Program-made: the position numbers and the translations under genes | Notes under the pieces: model-generated | Seen by the model: the letters and a program-made list of their open reading frames with translations, nothing else | The model's database searches: none | Told to the model about the DNA's origin: nothing | Origin: Ureibacillus aquaedulcis | GTDB lineage: Bacteria > Bacillota > Bacilli > Bacillales_A > Planococcaceae | Length of the DNA: 64,000 nt | Assembly: GCF_030418165.1 (NCBI RefSeq) | Contig: NZ_JAUHTQ010000005.1 | Coordinates: forward strand, 124,001 to 188,000 | Direction: 5' to 3' | Shown: positions 26,959 through 36,414 of the stretch, in pieces | How positions within the stretch are numbered: position 1 is the stretch's first letter | Layout: every line of letters starts with the position of its first letter

Positions 26959-28103
26959 TGATTTTTATCTCCTTTTAACTCTTTCATCACATCTGTGAAG
27001 GCTTTTTTAAATTCCAGGATATCTTCGTCTGTATTTAATGCACCAAAACTTAAACGAATGACACCTTTTTTAAAATTCGAAAGCATGTTTAATGCTTCGA
27101 CTACATGGCTTGTTTTTTTTTGCTTGGAAGAACATGCACTTGAAGTGGACACAATAATTCCTCTTTTTTGAAGGGCATTTATTAATATTTCTCCCTTTAA
27201 ATCTTTGACACTAAAGGACAAAATATGTGCTGCCCCAGTTTCCTTGGACAGTAAATGAATATTTTCCCCGAATTCAGTTAAAAATACTAATAAATCATTA
27301 TGCCATCTACGATATTTTTCAGTCGATTGTTCCATCATTTCGATGGCTATTCGGGCAGCTTTTGCGGTTGCAACAGCGAGAGGAACTGCTACTGTACCAC
27401 TGCGTAATCCTTGCTCTTGTCCTCCACCCAATAAAAGCGGGATAATATTCATCTTTTTACGGAAGGCAATAATGCCGGAACCTTTAAGGCCATGTATTTT
27501 ATGTCCAGAGATTGTAATAATATCGGGACCCTCTTCTCCATTAAAGAAAATAGGTAATTTACCAAAACTTTGAACAGCATCCACATGGAATGCAGCACGG
27601 CTATTTTCGTGGATTATTTTGGCAGCTTCTTCAATTGGCTGAATTGCTCCCATTTCGTTATTCACATGCATCATGCTTACAAGAACTGTATCTTTGCGAA
27701 GCTTGGCTTGTAGTTCCTGCAATGATATGACACCATTTTCATCAACTTTCAGGAAGTCAACTTCATATCCTTCGTTTTGCAGTGATTTTACAGCTTCTAA
27801 AACGGAAGGATGTTCAACTTCTGTTGTAATAATATGTTTTCCTTTATGCGTATTTGCTTTAGAAATACCGAATATCGCAAAGTTGTTTGATTCCGTTCCC
27901 CCAGCTGTAAACAATACATATTGACCTTCCGTATGAAGAAGATCGGCTATCTGGCCTCTCGCTCGGTCCAGTAAAGTATTTGCCTCAACTCCTGCTTCAT
28001 GAATAGAAGAAGGGTTTGCATAAAAGGATTCATTCACTTGTACAAATGTATTTAAAACCTCTTTGTGCGGTTTTGTAGTAGCACTGTTATCTAGATAGAT
28101 CAT
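26955..28103 (-). CDS. Cysteine desulfurase (IscS/NifZ type)
   Basis: This PLP enzyme takes sulfur from cysteine as an enzyme-bound persulfide and passes it to ThiI. The PLP lysine is in ISGHKIHGLKGSG, the persulfide cysteine in STSSACSSKQKK (about residue 325), and the N-terminus MIYLDNSATTKP is the family start. That ATG (28103) follows AAGGTGG by eight bases, giving 382 residues; the open frame to 28130 is disregarded. Its end overlaps thiI by four bases, matching the nifZ-thiI pair of B. subtilis. braB, which lies nearby in B. subtilis, is absent. Confidence 0.93.
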   Translation of the reverse strand: MIYLDNSATTKPHKEVLNTFVQVNESFYANPSSIHEAGVEANTLLDRARGQIADLLHTEGQYVLFTAGGTESNNFAIFGISKANTHKGKHIITTEVEHPSVLEAVKSLQNEGYEVDFLKVDENGVISLQELQAKLRKDTVLVSMMHVNNEMGAIQPIEEAAKIIHENSRAAFHVDAVQSFGKLPIFFNGEEGPDIITISGHKIHGLKGSGIIAFRKKMNIIPLLLGGGQEQGLRSGTVAVPLAVATAKAARIAIEMMEQSTEKYRRWHNDLLVFLTEFGENIHLLSKETGAAHILSFSVKDLKGEILINALQKRGIIVSTSSACSSKQKKTSHVVEALNMLSNFKKGVIRLSFGALNTDEDILEFKKAFTDVMKELKGDKNQ

Positions 28104-28165
28104 TGTATATCCCACCTTAAGTTCTTGCATTTATAAATTTAAAAGTATTCGATTCGATTCATAAG

Positions 28166-28192
28166 AAAACCACCAACACTTAAGTGCGGTGG
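28166..28192 (-). terminator. Terminator of ezrA
   Basis: CCACC-GCACTTAAGTGT-TGGTGG folds into a stem with inner pairs and is followed by TTTTC on the minus strand, 40 bases after the ezrA stop. Confidence 0.7.
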
Positions 28193-28231
28193 CTTCTACT
28201 TTAATTATAACGCTATTGTCAAGTATATTGG

Positions 28232-29941
28232 CTAATATTGAGATTTTTCGTAAAGCTCATCCTGAACAAGTTCTTCAATACGTTTAATTGCTCCTGGCTC
28301 TGCCAACTCAACTGCTGCGGCGGCATCTTCTAACGCTTTTATGTACCGGTATTGATGGAAAGCATATTCAGATTCAAGCAGAAGATCATTCACTTTTTGG
28401 TTCGTCGCGCGATAACGGTTTCCATATTGAATGATTCTTTCTATCAACATGACATTCTCTATCATTTCTTGCGCATGTTTACTTACTTCTTGTATACATT
28501 TTTCTGCATTTTCTATGTTCCCTTGAACGCGGTTCATATTGAGTGGTACATCTTGCAAACTTTGCATCACGATATAAATTTGTTCCTCAGCTTCTTCTAT
28601 TCTGGCATCCATTTCTTCGGGTATTCCTGGAATATTCGCCTTACTAAGCTGTCGGTCGGTTTCCTGCAAGATTCGTTTTAAAGAATCCAGCTTTGCACGA
28701 GCCTTATTTTCATCAATTCTTAAATTCTTTAAACGACTGGAGAACTGTTCCTGTTCGTCTTTAATTCGTTCAATTTCTTCACTGATTTCAACCAGCTCTT
28801 CCTGCAAACTCGAATAAGCCGATTTTTCATCCTTGACACGTGATACGAGCAGCTCAAAACGTTTTTGGATGATCTCCAGTTGTTTGAGGCCAATTTTTGG
28901 AATATCTGCTTCATTTTCAGGCAAATGATAACTATTTTGCACGTATACTGCTTCATTACTGATTTCTTTTGTTGCTTTGACTACTTCATTTAAAGTTTGG
29001 AATGTATCATCACAATTTTTATCCACATAATTTCTGGCGATGACTTCTTTTTCTAAAAGATCATAGTAATTCTCAATCTCATCATTTATTTCATTTAGTC
29101 GTGGAGCTACTGTTGCTACATCTAAATCGGCTAATTTTGATTTAAGTGTTTCCAGCTCTTCTTCAAGATCGTCAAGATACTTGGTTAACTCCAAATGATT
29201 TAAGTAATAAGATTGCGCTTCCATTTCACGTTGTCCATTCCTCAACTCATGGATGGCAGCCGGTATTTTTGTTTGAATCTCCGTAAGCAACGTTGGGACC
29301 TCAGATAATAAGTGATAGATTGTTTGTGCTTCCGTATTTAAGCCTAAAACAATTTCTCTGGCTTGCAAGTAATTCCCGTCCACCGTTAATGCATCGTATT
29401 CTTCAAATTTAGGAGTAAATTGCTCCACTCTTTTTTCTAATGCTGCCAGGGCTGGACCAAAAGAATATTGATGGGCCAGCAAAGTTTTTCTGGCTGATCG
29501 ATAATGCTCTTTAATTTGCTCAATCTCAATGCGGTTCTTCTCTTCACTGCCAATTAACTCTTCCAATTCGCTAATGATTAGATTTTTACTCTTTTCGCAT
29601 TTAGCAATATACTCCTCAATCGCCTGTTCTACATTAGAAGCTTTTTTAAATTTGAAACGATCGATGTATTCTTCCGCATCAAAAAGCATAGAATCTATTT
29701 TGATAACATGGACATCGATAACTTCGGTCCAAATGTTACGCCAATGTTCAAACTTTTCCTCTGTTTGACCATTCATATTTAGAGACTTTACCTTTGTTAG
29801 CTCCTCAAATATAGGATAATGCTGAATTTGCATTTTTTCTTGTTCAAGTCGCTGTATAACAACATTATGTTTCCGACGGATCATAAGCCCAACGATAAAT
29901 AATGCTAATAGTACGATGACGACAATGATGATATACTGCAT
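28232..29941 (-). CDS. ezrA: Septation ring formation regulator EzrA
   Basis: EzrA is a single-pass membrane protein that interacts with FtsZ and PBPs, preventing extra Z-rings and acting at the septum. One N-terminal membrane span (YIIIVVIVLLALFIVGLMI) is followed by about 540 residues of coiled-coil, spectrin-like helices rich in Glu, Lys and Leu. The family's early stretch LTKVKSLNMNGQTEEKFEHW is present. Of two tandem ATGs, the second (29941) is six bases after AGGGGG and is preferred (569 residues; B. subtilis 562). It is monocistronic with a terminator. Confidence 0.93.
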   Translation of the reverse strand: MQYIIIVVIVLLALFIVGLMIRRKHNVVIQRLEQEKMQIQHYPIFEELTKVKSLNMNGQTEEKFEHWRNIWTEVIDVHVIKIDSMLFDAEEYIDRFKFKKASNVEQAIEEYIAKCEKSKNLIISELEELIGSEEKNRIEIEQIKEHYRSARKTLLAHQYSFGPALAALEKRVEQFTPKFEEYDALTVDGNYLQAREIVLGLNTEAQTIYHLLSEVPTLLTEIQTKIPAAIHELRNGQREMEAQSYYLNHLELTKYLDDLEEELETLKSKLADLDVATVAPRLNEINDEIENYYDLLEKEVIARNYVDKNCDDTFQTLNEVVKATKEISNEAVYVQNSYHLPENEADIPKIGLKQLEIIQKRFELLVSRVKDEKSAYSSLQEELVEISEEIERIKDEQEQFSSRLKNLRIDENKARAKLDSLKRILQETDRQLSKANIPGIPEEMDARIEEAEEQIYIVMQSLQDVPLNMNRVQGNIENAEKCIQEVSKHAQEMIENVMLIERIIQYGNRYRATNQKVNDLLLESEYAFHQYRYIKALEDAAAAVELAEPGAIKRIEELVQDELYEKSQY

Positions 29942-30249
29942 CATAAGCCCCCTATTCCCAAATCACTGTACCTGCTACAATTTTGTATCTATAATATACC
30001 ATGTTTTTTTTCATTTGTTTAAAAAAATACAGCTTTTTGCTAGTAAATTGTAATAATTATATAGCCATTTGTGTTAATTTAATAATTCTTCACGAATTTG
30101 AGTCATTCTACTATCAAAAAAACAAAATCCTAGATTATTATTTTATTAAGTTAGCATATAATTAAAAAATAGATTATAGGTAACTTTTACCGAGGCTTCT
30201 ATCGATTTTTGCAAGCATAGACGATTAATCCATCCGGGGAGGTTTGTTC
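29942..30249. other. AT-rich ezrA-hisJ divergent intergenic region
   Basis: These 308 bases separate two divergent genes and contain no credible gene. They must hold the ezrA and hisJ promoters, but no pair of boxes is convincing by eye (TATTAT near 29990 on the minus strand is the best -10 for ezrA). The hisJ ribosome site GGGGAGG is at its right end. Confidence 0.4.
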
Positions 30250-31041
30250 ATGAAAAAAGATGGCCATATACATTCACCTTTTTGCCCACACGGTACTAAG
30301 GATCCGTTTGAAAAATATATCGAAAAGGCAATTGAAGAAAACTTTTCTGAAATTACTTTTACCGAGCATGCACCTTTACCAACTAACTTTGTTGACCCTA
30401 CACCAGACAAGGATAGCGGGATGATACCAAAGGATTTAACTGCCTACTTCGAGGCATTACAGGAGCTGAAACAGCAATACAAAGATCAAATCACCATTAA
30501 AGTGGGATTGGAAGTAGATTATATTGTTGGTTATGAAACGGAAACAAGAGCATTGTTGGACATTGCCGGCCCATTACTTGATGACGCAATCCTTTCTGTC
30601 CATTTTTTAAAGCACAACAATACATATACTTGCATTGATTTTTCCGATGAGGTTTACCTTGATTTTGCCCAGCAGTTAGGTGGCGTTGAGAATCTTTATA
30701 ATCTTTATTATGATACTGTTTTACAATCCATTGATGCGAATCTCGGCCGTTTTAAACCTCGAAGAATCGGTCACCCGACCCTTGTACACAAATTCCAGCT
30801 AGCACATGGAGAAAAAATCGATGATAATCACCGTATTATTGAAGTATTAACAAAAATGAAAGATAAAGGCTACGAATTGGATGTAAATAGTGCAGGCATA
30901 AGCAAACTATTTTGCAAAGAACCTTATCCGCCAGTGCACATGATTGAATATGCTCGCTCCATTTCTTTGCCGTCAGTCTTTGGCTCGGACGCACACAGCG
31001 TAAAGGATTTACATCAGCATTATGATACAATAATGAAATGA
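30250..31041 (+). CDS. hisJ: Histidinol-phosphatase, PHP type
   Basis: HisJ removes phosphate from histidinol phosphate, the penultimate step of histidine synthesis, using a PHP-domain trinuclear metal centre. Ligand motifs are visible: DGHIHSPFCPHGT at the start, TFTEHAPLP, the LSVHFLKH region, and C-terminal FGSDAHSVKDL. ATG 30250 is seven bases after GGGGAGG; the TTG at 30244 is not needed. The 263 residues fit B. subtilis HisJ (268). It is upstream of the GAF-domain reductase gene, which begins 88 bases later. Confidence 0.9.
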   Translation: MKKDGHIHSPFCPHGTKDPFEKYIEKAIEENFSEITFTEHAPLPTNFVDPTPDKDSGMIPKDLTAYFEALQELKQQYKDQITIKVGLEVDYIVGYETETRALLDIAGPLLDDAILSVHFLKHNNTYTCIDFSDEVYLDFAQQLGGVENLYNLYYDTVLQSIDANLGRFKPRRIGHPTLVHKFQLAHGEKIDDNHRIIEVLTKMKDKGYELDVNSAGISKLFCKEPYPPVHMIEYARSISLPSVFGSDAHSVKDLHQHYDTIMK

Positions 31042-31129
31042 TGAAACTGCAGTCCAAGTGGGCGAAATTTTGCCCAGGATTGTTGTACTAACTGTTCATA
31101 CAGGATATAACTAATTTTGGAGGTTTAAG

Positions 31130-31609
31130 ATGTTTACACAAGTACAATATGAAGGTCCAGTTCTAAAAAAATATGAAACATTATCTAAACAATTAGATGC
31201 ACTACTGGAAGGTGAAGCGGATTTAATTGCCAACTTAAGCAATGCTTCTGCCCTTTTAAATCAATTTCTGGATAATATCAATTGGGTTGGGTTCTATTTA
31301 ATGAAAGAAGGCGAACTTGTACTGGGTCCATTTCAAGGTTTGCCGGCTTGCGTTCGTATTGCGGTAGGTCGTGGTGTTTGTGGAACAGCTGTTTCAGAGC
31401 AAAAAACAATGCTCGTAGATGATGTTCATGCATTTCCTGGTCATATCGCATGTGATGCGGCATCGAATTCGGAAATCGTCATCCCCTTGATGAAAGACGG
31501 CGAAGTACTTGGTGTCCTAGATATCGATAGCCCGATAAAGTCCCGATTTACACTCGAAGATCAGCAAGGTCTGGAATTATTTGTCCAAACTTTACAAAAG
31601 TTTTTATAA
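31130..31609 (+). CDS. GAF-domain free methionine-(R)-sulfoxide reductase (YtsP-like)
   Basis: A single GAF domain protein of 159 residues, with three cysteines placed as in the free methionine-R-sulfoxide reductases (fRMsr): Cys74 (LPACVRI), Cys84 (GRGVCGTA) and Cys108 (GHIACDAASNSEIV). These enzymes reduce free, not protein-bound, methionine-R-sulfoxide via thioredoxin. Other conserved parts are NWVGFYLM and VLGVLDIDSP. ATG follows GGAGG by six bases. It lies next to dgcP as in B. subtilis (ytsP-ytrP), though transcribed convergently with it here. Confidence 0.88.
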   Translation: MFTQVQYEGPVLKKYETLSKQLDALLEGEADLIANLSNASALLNQFLDNINWVGFYLMKEGELVLGPFQGLPACVRIAVGRGVCGTAVSEQKTMLVDDVHAFPGHIACDAASNSEIVIPLMKDGEVLGVLDIDSPIKSRFTLEDQQGLELFVQTLQKFL

Positions 31610-31644
31610 AAAGCCCGGGTGATTTTAATTTCATAATTGCCATA

Positions 31645-31702
31645 AAAAAACTTACTACTCCAAATAAGCGAATTACACTTATTTGGATTGTAGTAAGTTT
31701 TT
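31645..31702. terminator. Bidirectional terminator between the fRMsr gene and dgcP
   Basis: A long stem pairs AAAAAACTTACTAC-CCAAATAAG with CTTATTTGG-GTAGTAAGTTTTT over a nine-base loop. Its right edge touches the dgcP stop codon. Confidence 0.85.
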
Positions 31703-33578
31703 ATTGTTGAAGTAGCATCGACTCGTTAAAAATGGAAAATTTATTTTTGCCTGTGGACTTGGCATTATAAAGTGCAGTATCAGCATGTAAAAAGAACTGA
31801 TGGAATTTTGGGCGTTCATTTGCATTCCAAGTAATTAAACCAGCTGAAACTGTAACCGTAGGATTTGTAGCCTCTGGAATCGACAACACGATTTGTGACG
31901 CTATTTTTTCAACTTCATCGGCTAAAATATTGGGTATGTAAATTGCTAGCTCTTCTCCACCCCACCTTGCACATATACCCCGGGTTCCTATCACTTTTTT
32001 TAGCTGATTCCCAATTTGGACAAGCACCTCGTCACCAACTTGGTGTCCATAGGTATCATTCACTTGTTTAAAATTATCTATATCAATTAAAAGAAACATT
32101 CCTGCACTATCATGATTCAATGAATTCTCGACAAATTTATCAAGGAAACTACGCGCGTGTAATTTTGTTAAGTGATCATGATCGACCATTTCCTGTAACT
32201 TATTGCGTAAAATCGAGTTTGCAATGGCTAGAGAAGAGTGGTGGATAAGTGATTGCATTAGTTTAAAACTATCAAAAGAGAAAAAGTATGAATCGCGATG
32301 CAATACGATGCTGAAACCATTTATACGTTGTTCCACGATCATCGGGATGGCCATCATCGAATTGTATTGAAGTTCCTTTCTAATCAATCGGCTGCAATCC
32401 GCAATAAATAACGGCTCTTGACTATTCTCAAAATGTCTTGAGACGTGATTAATAAATAAAGAACCTTCCTCGGTATCAAAAAGCGCTGTTGATCCCTCCA
32501 CTAACTCCAACTCCGAATCATTTTTCAAAACAAAGCATAATTCCATTGGTTGGAAAGATTTCATTAGCTGTTTATGTAAAAACATAAACATTTCTTTACT
32601 TTCTAGTTTCATATTTAAACGATGAGATGTTTCATTAATGAGTTGAAGGTCGCTTATCAACCTATGGGACTGGTGATATAGTTTGGCATTCTCCAAGGCA
32701 TTCCCGGATGCATGTGCAAGCATTCTTATAAAATCTTCCTGTGTCTTTGAAAAAACATAACCGATAGGAGCGCTAACTTGCAGAATTCCATAAATGGCTT
32801 GTCTACCTTTAATAGGCGCATTCAGTAAACAACGGTTTAACTCAGGAACTTGGTCAATCGTAATTTTGCCTGAGACAAATGCCTCAATTGCCGAGGGTCT
32901 TTCAGAGAGATAATCAAACGGTTTAATCTGCACCTTGGTTTGACGATCTTGATCATTGGATAAGATTAGCTCGACATTAAAGTTTGGGAAATTATCTTGT
33001 ATGGTCGTTAATACATTTTCCAGTATTAAATCAATATCCATTGTGGAATGAAACAAATCAGTCATATTATATAATTTGCGGTATTGGCCTTCATTTTCCA
33101 GAATTTCAATATTTTTATAGAATGCATTCAAGATTTTGGAAATTATATCTACAAAATATTGAAAATATTCACTTTGCGAAAAGGCCATCCATTTTGGTGT
33201 GGCATCTAATACCATAATACAGTTGATACTTAAGGATTCTGTTTTAAGTGAAAGTATATGAGAGAATTCATTAAATTCCTTTTTACCTGATAGAAATCTT
33301 GGTACTTCAATCAACTTCCCTGATGAGGCTTCTGTCCAGAAATTACTCCAATGAAAATCGTTGAAATCTATTTCGAATGAGGACTTAATATGACATGGTT
33401 TTGATGATTCACATTCAAATAAAAGAAAACAGCATTTCTCAATATCAAAGTACTGTTTCAGGCTATTCTGTATCAATAGGACATATTCATCATAGCAGTT
33501 TTTTTGATTCATTGAGTCCATACATAAACTTAATAAATCTGATTTTATATTTGTTAAAATCTCCCGATGTTCTCTCAT
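31701..33578 (-). CDS. dgcP: GAF-GGDEF diguanylate cyclase (DgcP/YtrP-like)
   Basis: This protein makes cyclic di-GMP from two GTP, affecting motility and biofilm behaviour. Sensor GAF-like modules occupy about residues 20-455 (for example ASGNALENAKLYHQSHRLI and HHSSLAIANSILRNKLQEM), followed by a GGDEF domain (about 465-620) with DHLTKLHARSFLD, IDIDNFKQVNDTYGHQVGDE and the active-site ARWGGEELAIYI. The RxxD inhibitory site normally found just before it is not present (GTRG). The start chosen is ATG 33578 after AAAGGTGA. Domain order matches B. subtilis DgcP (YtrP), and the location beside ytsP agrees. Confidence 0.88.
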   Translation of the reverse strand: MREHREILTNIKSDLLSLCMDSMNQKNCYDEYVLLIQNSLKQYFDIEKCCFLLFECESSKPCHIKSSFEIDFNDFHWSNFWTEASSGKLIEVPRFLSGKKEFNEFSHILSLKTESLSINCIMVLDATPKWMAFSQSEYFQYFVDIISKILNAFYKNIEILENEGQYRKLYNMTDLFHSTMDIDLILENVLTTIQDNFPNFNVELILSNDQDRQTKVQIKPFDYLSERPSAIEAFVSGKITIDQVPELNRCLLNAPIKGRQAIYGILQVSAPIGYVFSKTQEDFIRMLAHASGNALENAKLYHQSHRLISDLQLINETSHRLNMKLESKEMFMFLHKQLMKSFQPMELCFVLKNDSELELVEGSTALFDTEEGSLFINHVSRHFENSQEPLFIADCSRLIRKELQYNSMMAIPMIVEQRINGFSIVLHRDSYFFSFDSFKLMQSLIHHSSLAIANSILRNKLQEMVDHDHLTKLHARSFLDKFVENSLNHDSAGMFLLIDIDNFKQVNDTYGHQVGDEVLVQIGNQLKKVIGTRGICARWGGEELAIYIPNILADEVEKIASQIVLSIPEATNPTVTVSAGLITWNANERPKFHQFFLHADTALYNAKSTGKNKFSIFNESMLLQQ

Positions 33579-33792
33579 AAAAATCACCTTTTCTAAAGTA
33601 ACAAAAATCATTTTTTATGTAACTTAATGTAAATTATACACGCCTTGTGCCAATTTGACTATTATTTTCTAATTAAATAGGATTATATATTCAAATCATC
33701 CAATATATTACAGCATGATTATTTCATAATTTTAACAATTTCCATATACTAAATTACCATATTAGTGTACCATTCATTTGCAACAACAATCC

Positions 33793-33821
33793 TTGACTCA
33801 TATATTAAAAAATTATATAAT
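33793..33821 (+). promoter_or_regulatory. SigA promoter of rpsD
   Basis: TTGACT (33793-33798) and TATAAT (33816-33821) are exactly 17 bases apart, a near-consensus promoter 290 bases before the rpsD start. Confidence 0.8.
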
Positions 33822-33827
33822 AGTCTT

Positions 33828-34110
33828 CGTGTAAAATAAACGCAGCAGTTGTATAAGCTGTGTCTGTATTTTATTCCTCTTGGTCAACATATCGTTCCGA
33901 GATGGTGTATTGTGTAACCCTATCGGCTGCAAGGGCGAAGATGCATGAATATAAAATCCAGCAAGTTTCGGGTACAACTGGTTTTTGTTTTACTAATAGA
34001 AAAGACATACTTCGATATTATAACGGAAAAGTGTTTTTTCTAAAAACTGAAGCAGAAATTTAATATTTCGTTCAGTACAAAAAACCAAATTAAAAGGAGG
34101 AGACAAAATT
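33828..34110 (+). ncRNA. rpsD leader, candidate S4 autoregulatory RNA
   Basis: About 280 untranslated bases lie between the promoter and rpsD. Visible pairings include CGCAGC (33841-33846) with GCTGTG (33857-33862), and CCCT with AGGG around GGCTGCA near 33915-33935. In Bacillus, ribosomal protein S4 binds its own long mRNA leader, which folds as a pseudoknot; position and length fit that element. I could not verify the full fold. A 67-codon open frame in this leader (33860-34063) is judged spurious. Confidence 0.6.
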
Positions 34111-34713
34111 ATGTCTCGTTATACAGGTCCATCATGGAAAGTGTCTCGTCGCCTTGGTATTTCATTAAGCGGCACAGGTAAAGAATTAGAAAAACGCCCT
34201 TATGCTCCAGGTCAGCACGGTCCAAACCAACGCAAAAAATTATCTGAATACGGTTTACAATTACAAGAAAAACAAAAACTTCGTCATATGTTTGGTATGA
34301 CTGAGCGCCAATTCAAAAACCTATTCGTTAAAGCTGGTAAACTAAAAGGTCTTCACGGTGAAAACTTCATGATCCTTCTTGAAACTCGCCTTGACAACTT
34401 AGTATACCGTTTAGGTTTAGCTCGCACTCGTCGTGGAGCTCGTCAATTAGTTAACCACGGTCACGTTTTAGTTGACGGTAAACGCGTTGACATCCCTTCT
34501 TTCAGCGTTAAACCAGGCCAAGTGATTTCTTTACGCGAAAAATCTCAAAGCCTAGCTGTAGTACAAGAAGCTATCGAAGTAAACAACTTCGTTCCAGATT
34601 ACTTATCATTTGATGCAGACAAAAAAGAAGGTACTTTTGTACGTCTTCCAGAGCGTTCTGAATTATCAGCTGAAATTCAAGAACAATTAATCGTAGAGTT
34701 CTACTCTCGTTAA
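34111..34713 (+). CDS. rpsD: 30S ribosomal protein S4
   Basis: S4 is a primary 16S rRNA-binding protein of the small subunit and, in Bacillus, represses its own synthesis. The 200 residues are the normal length. [19 protein letters not shown] lacks the zinc CxxC motif, marking the zinc-free type, and the S4 RNA-binding domain is seen as [20 protein letters not shown] and [19 protein letters not shown] follows AAAGGAGGAGAC. Codon choice is strongly biased, as expected for a highly expressed gene. It is monocistronic with a strong promoter, long leader and terminator. Confidence 0.97.
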   Translation: MSRYTGPSWKVSRRLGISLSGTGKELEKRPYAPGQHGPNQRKKLSEYGLQLQEKQKLRHMFGMTERQFKNLFVKAGKLKGLHGENFMILLETRLDNLVYRLGLARTRRGARQLVNHGHVLVDGKRVDIPSFSVKPGQVISLREKSQSLAVVQEAIEVNNFVPDYLSFDADKKEGTFVRLPERSELSAEIQEQLIVEFYSR

Positions 34714-34729
34714 TCCTAAGTTTGTGTAT

Positions 34730-34760
34730 AAAGAGGATGACTTTGGTCGTCCTCTTTTTT
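34730..34760 (+). terminator. Terminator of rpsD
   Basis: AAAGAGGATGAC pairs with GTCGTCCTCTTT over TTTG and is followed by TTTA. Confidence 0.88.
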
Positions 34761-34847
34761 ATGGAGCATATTTCTCCACATTAGGCAGCTATTCTACAAA
34801 AAGGTTGATTAATTACTGAGGCCAAGTCCTGGCTACTGTACAAAAGT

Positions 34848-36191
34848 TTATGGTTCTTTTTCATCAAGTATTAATTTTGCTGCATTCATTCCGGAAATTA
34901 CAGCCCCCTCCATCGTTGCAAAAAAAGGCTGTCGGGTATAATCCCCCGCTAATAGCAGACCATGAATAGAAGTTTTCTGTTCAGGACGCAAGTGATCATT
35001 ATTTGGTTCTAGGCTATGAAAATCCTCTGGATGGCTTACAATTCGATAATCCGTCAACTCCGTTTCCAAATCTAGCCCCAATTCTTTTGCATCTTTTTGT
35101 ACATGCTTTAAAATATCCTCATCCTTCATGTCCAGGAATTTTTCTGGCGGAGTTAATATAATTGAAAGCCTGCCAGGAACGTGTCTAAATGTCGAACGCG
35201 ACTGTTCAGCAAAACTAGCCAGTGAAGTTAATGGGCCAAATGTCGTTCGGTCGACTGGAAGTATTGGCTTTTTAAACTCCATCTGAATTGTGACAGCAGG
35301 CATTGTTGGCAATGCAAAGATATTTTCAAAGGACTTATCTGTTTCAAAATGACGCTTCAAAATTTTTTGGGCTCCACCCAGATTTGCAGCGACTACAACG
35401 TGTTTTGCCATAATTTCACTGCCACCTTCCAATTTAACTCCACCTACTTTTCCCTGGTTCATAATTAACTCCGTTACTTTAGTATCTGTTCGAACTGTTC
35501 CTTTATTTTTAATGATTTGTTTCGCAAGAGGTTTGGCCAATATCTCTGTCATCCCCCCCAAATATCCTCCAATTCGCAATTTATAAAATCGAGGGATTCC
35601 CGGAAGAAATAATCCAAAGAAGACTTTTGCTGAATACCTTTCAGGTGGCAGAAAGAAAACTCCTGCACTTAATGGGATTACAACATAATGCAATGCATTT
35701 TCACTAAGATTATATTTATCTGCAAACTGCCTTACGCTATACTCATCTAATTTATCCGGATTTTTTGTATACTCCAGAAATCCATTTGTAAAAAAAGCAG
35801 CTAATGAAAGTTTGTCTTCAAGAGTTAGAATATCATTGTTTCCAAATGCCCCTTTTAACGTATCTATTGGGCCATAAATTGGTGAAATGCCAAAAGTCGC
35901 CTTGTCTTTGCTTCCTTTAATCCGGATATCAATTTGTTCCTCCCATTGAACAATATCATCCACATCCACACCAGCTTTTTTAAGAATTTTCGGCAATGCT
36001 TCATAATAACCAATGTGTCGATGGAATCCTGATTCAACAAGCATACCATTCTCATCCCATGACGCTGTTCTGCCGCCAATTACTCTGTGCTTCTCCAGTA
36101 CAATTACGGATTTCCCGTTTTCACTTAGTTCCAAAGCAGCCGTTAAACCAGCTAAACCCGAACCTACAATAATTGCATCAAATTCTTCCAA
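34848..36191 (-). CDS. FAD-dependent oxidoreductase, phytoene/carotene desaturase-like
   Basis: A flavoprotein of the amine oxidase/phytoene desaturase superfamily. The dinucleotide site is IIVGSGLAGLTAALELSENG (residues 7-26) followed by EKHRVIGGRTAS, and the C-terminal FAD motif is LLLAGDYTRQPFFATMEGAV, strongly like plant-type carotene desaturases and HpnE. No carotenoid synthase or other terpenoid gene is nearby, so the substrate is unknown. The start is TTG at 36191, six bases after GGGTGG. A SigB-like promoter lies about 150 bases upstream. It stands alone, convergent with rpsD. Confidence 0.8.
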   Translation of the reverse strand: MEEFDAIIVGSGLAGLTAALELSENGKSVIVLEKHRVIGGRTASWDENGMLVESGFHRHIGYYEALPKILKKAGVDVDDIVQWEEQIDIRIKGSKDKATFGISPIYGPIDTLKGAFGNNDILTLEDKLSLAAFFTNGFLEYTKNPDKLDEYSVRQFADKYNLSENALHYVVIPLSAGVFFLPPERYSAKVFFGLFLPGIPRFYKLRIGGYLGGMTEILAKPLAKQIIKNKGTVRTDTKVTELIMNQGKVGGVKLEGGSEIMAKHVVVAANLGGAQKILKRHFETDKSFENIFALPTMPAVTIQMEFKKPILPVDRTTFGPLTSLASFAEQSRSTFRHVPGRLSIILTPPEKFLDMKDEDILKHVQKDAKELGLDLETELTDYRIVSHPEDFHSLEPNNDHLRPEQKTSIHGLLLAGDYTRQPFFATMEGAVISGMNAAKLILDEKEP

Positions 36192-36344
36192 AGTGAACCA
36201 CCCTTACTCTTTTAATTTTCATATCTAAATTTGGGGCAGGTTGAAAAAAATCGACATGTAAACAATCTGCATATTACCCCTTTGAATAACTTAATTGACT
36301 TTCATTCAAGCTAAATCTTAGTAAAACCACTTCAAAGATAAAAT

Positions 36345-36369
36345 ATACCCCTATTAGTTCCAATAAAAC
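36345..36369 (-). promoter_or_regulatory. SigB-type promoter of the FAD oxidoreductase gene
   Basis: GTTTTA (36364-36369) and GGGTAT (36345-36350) on the minus strand are 13 bases apart, matching the SigB consensus GTTTAA-N12/14-GGGTAT with one mismatch. The untranslated leader would be about 145 bases. Confidence 0.5.
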
Positions 36370-36414
36370 GTATAACGAACCTGTATCCCCTTGTATTGGG
36401 AGTAGTAAAAAATA

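Noticed and set aside
26636-26998. 120-codon plus-strand open frame
   Set aside because: Antisense to the thiI start and the iscS end; Ser/Ile-rich shadow frame.
33860-34063. 67-codon open frame in the rpsD leader
   Set aside because: No ribosome site, unusual composition, and it overlies the probable S4-binding leader.
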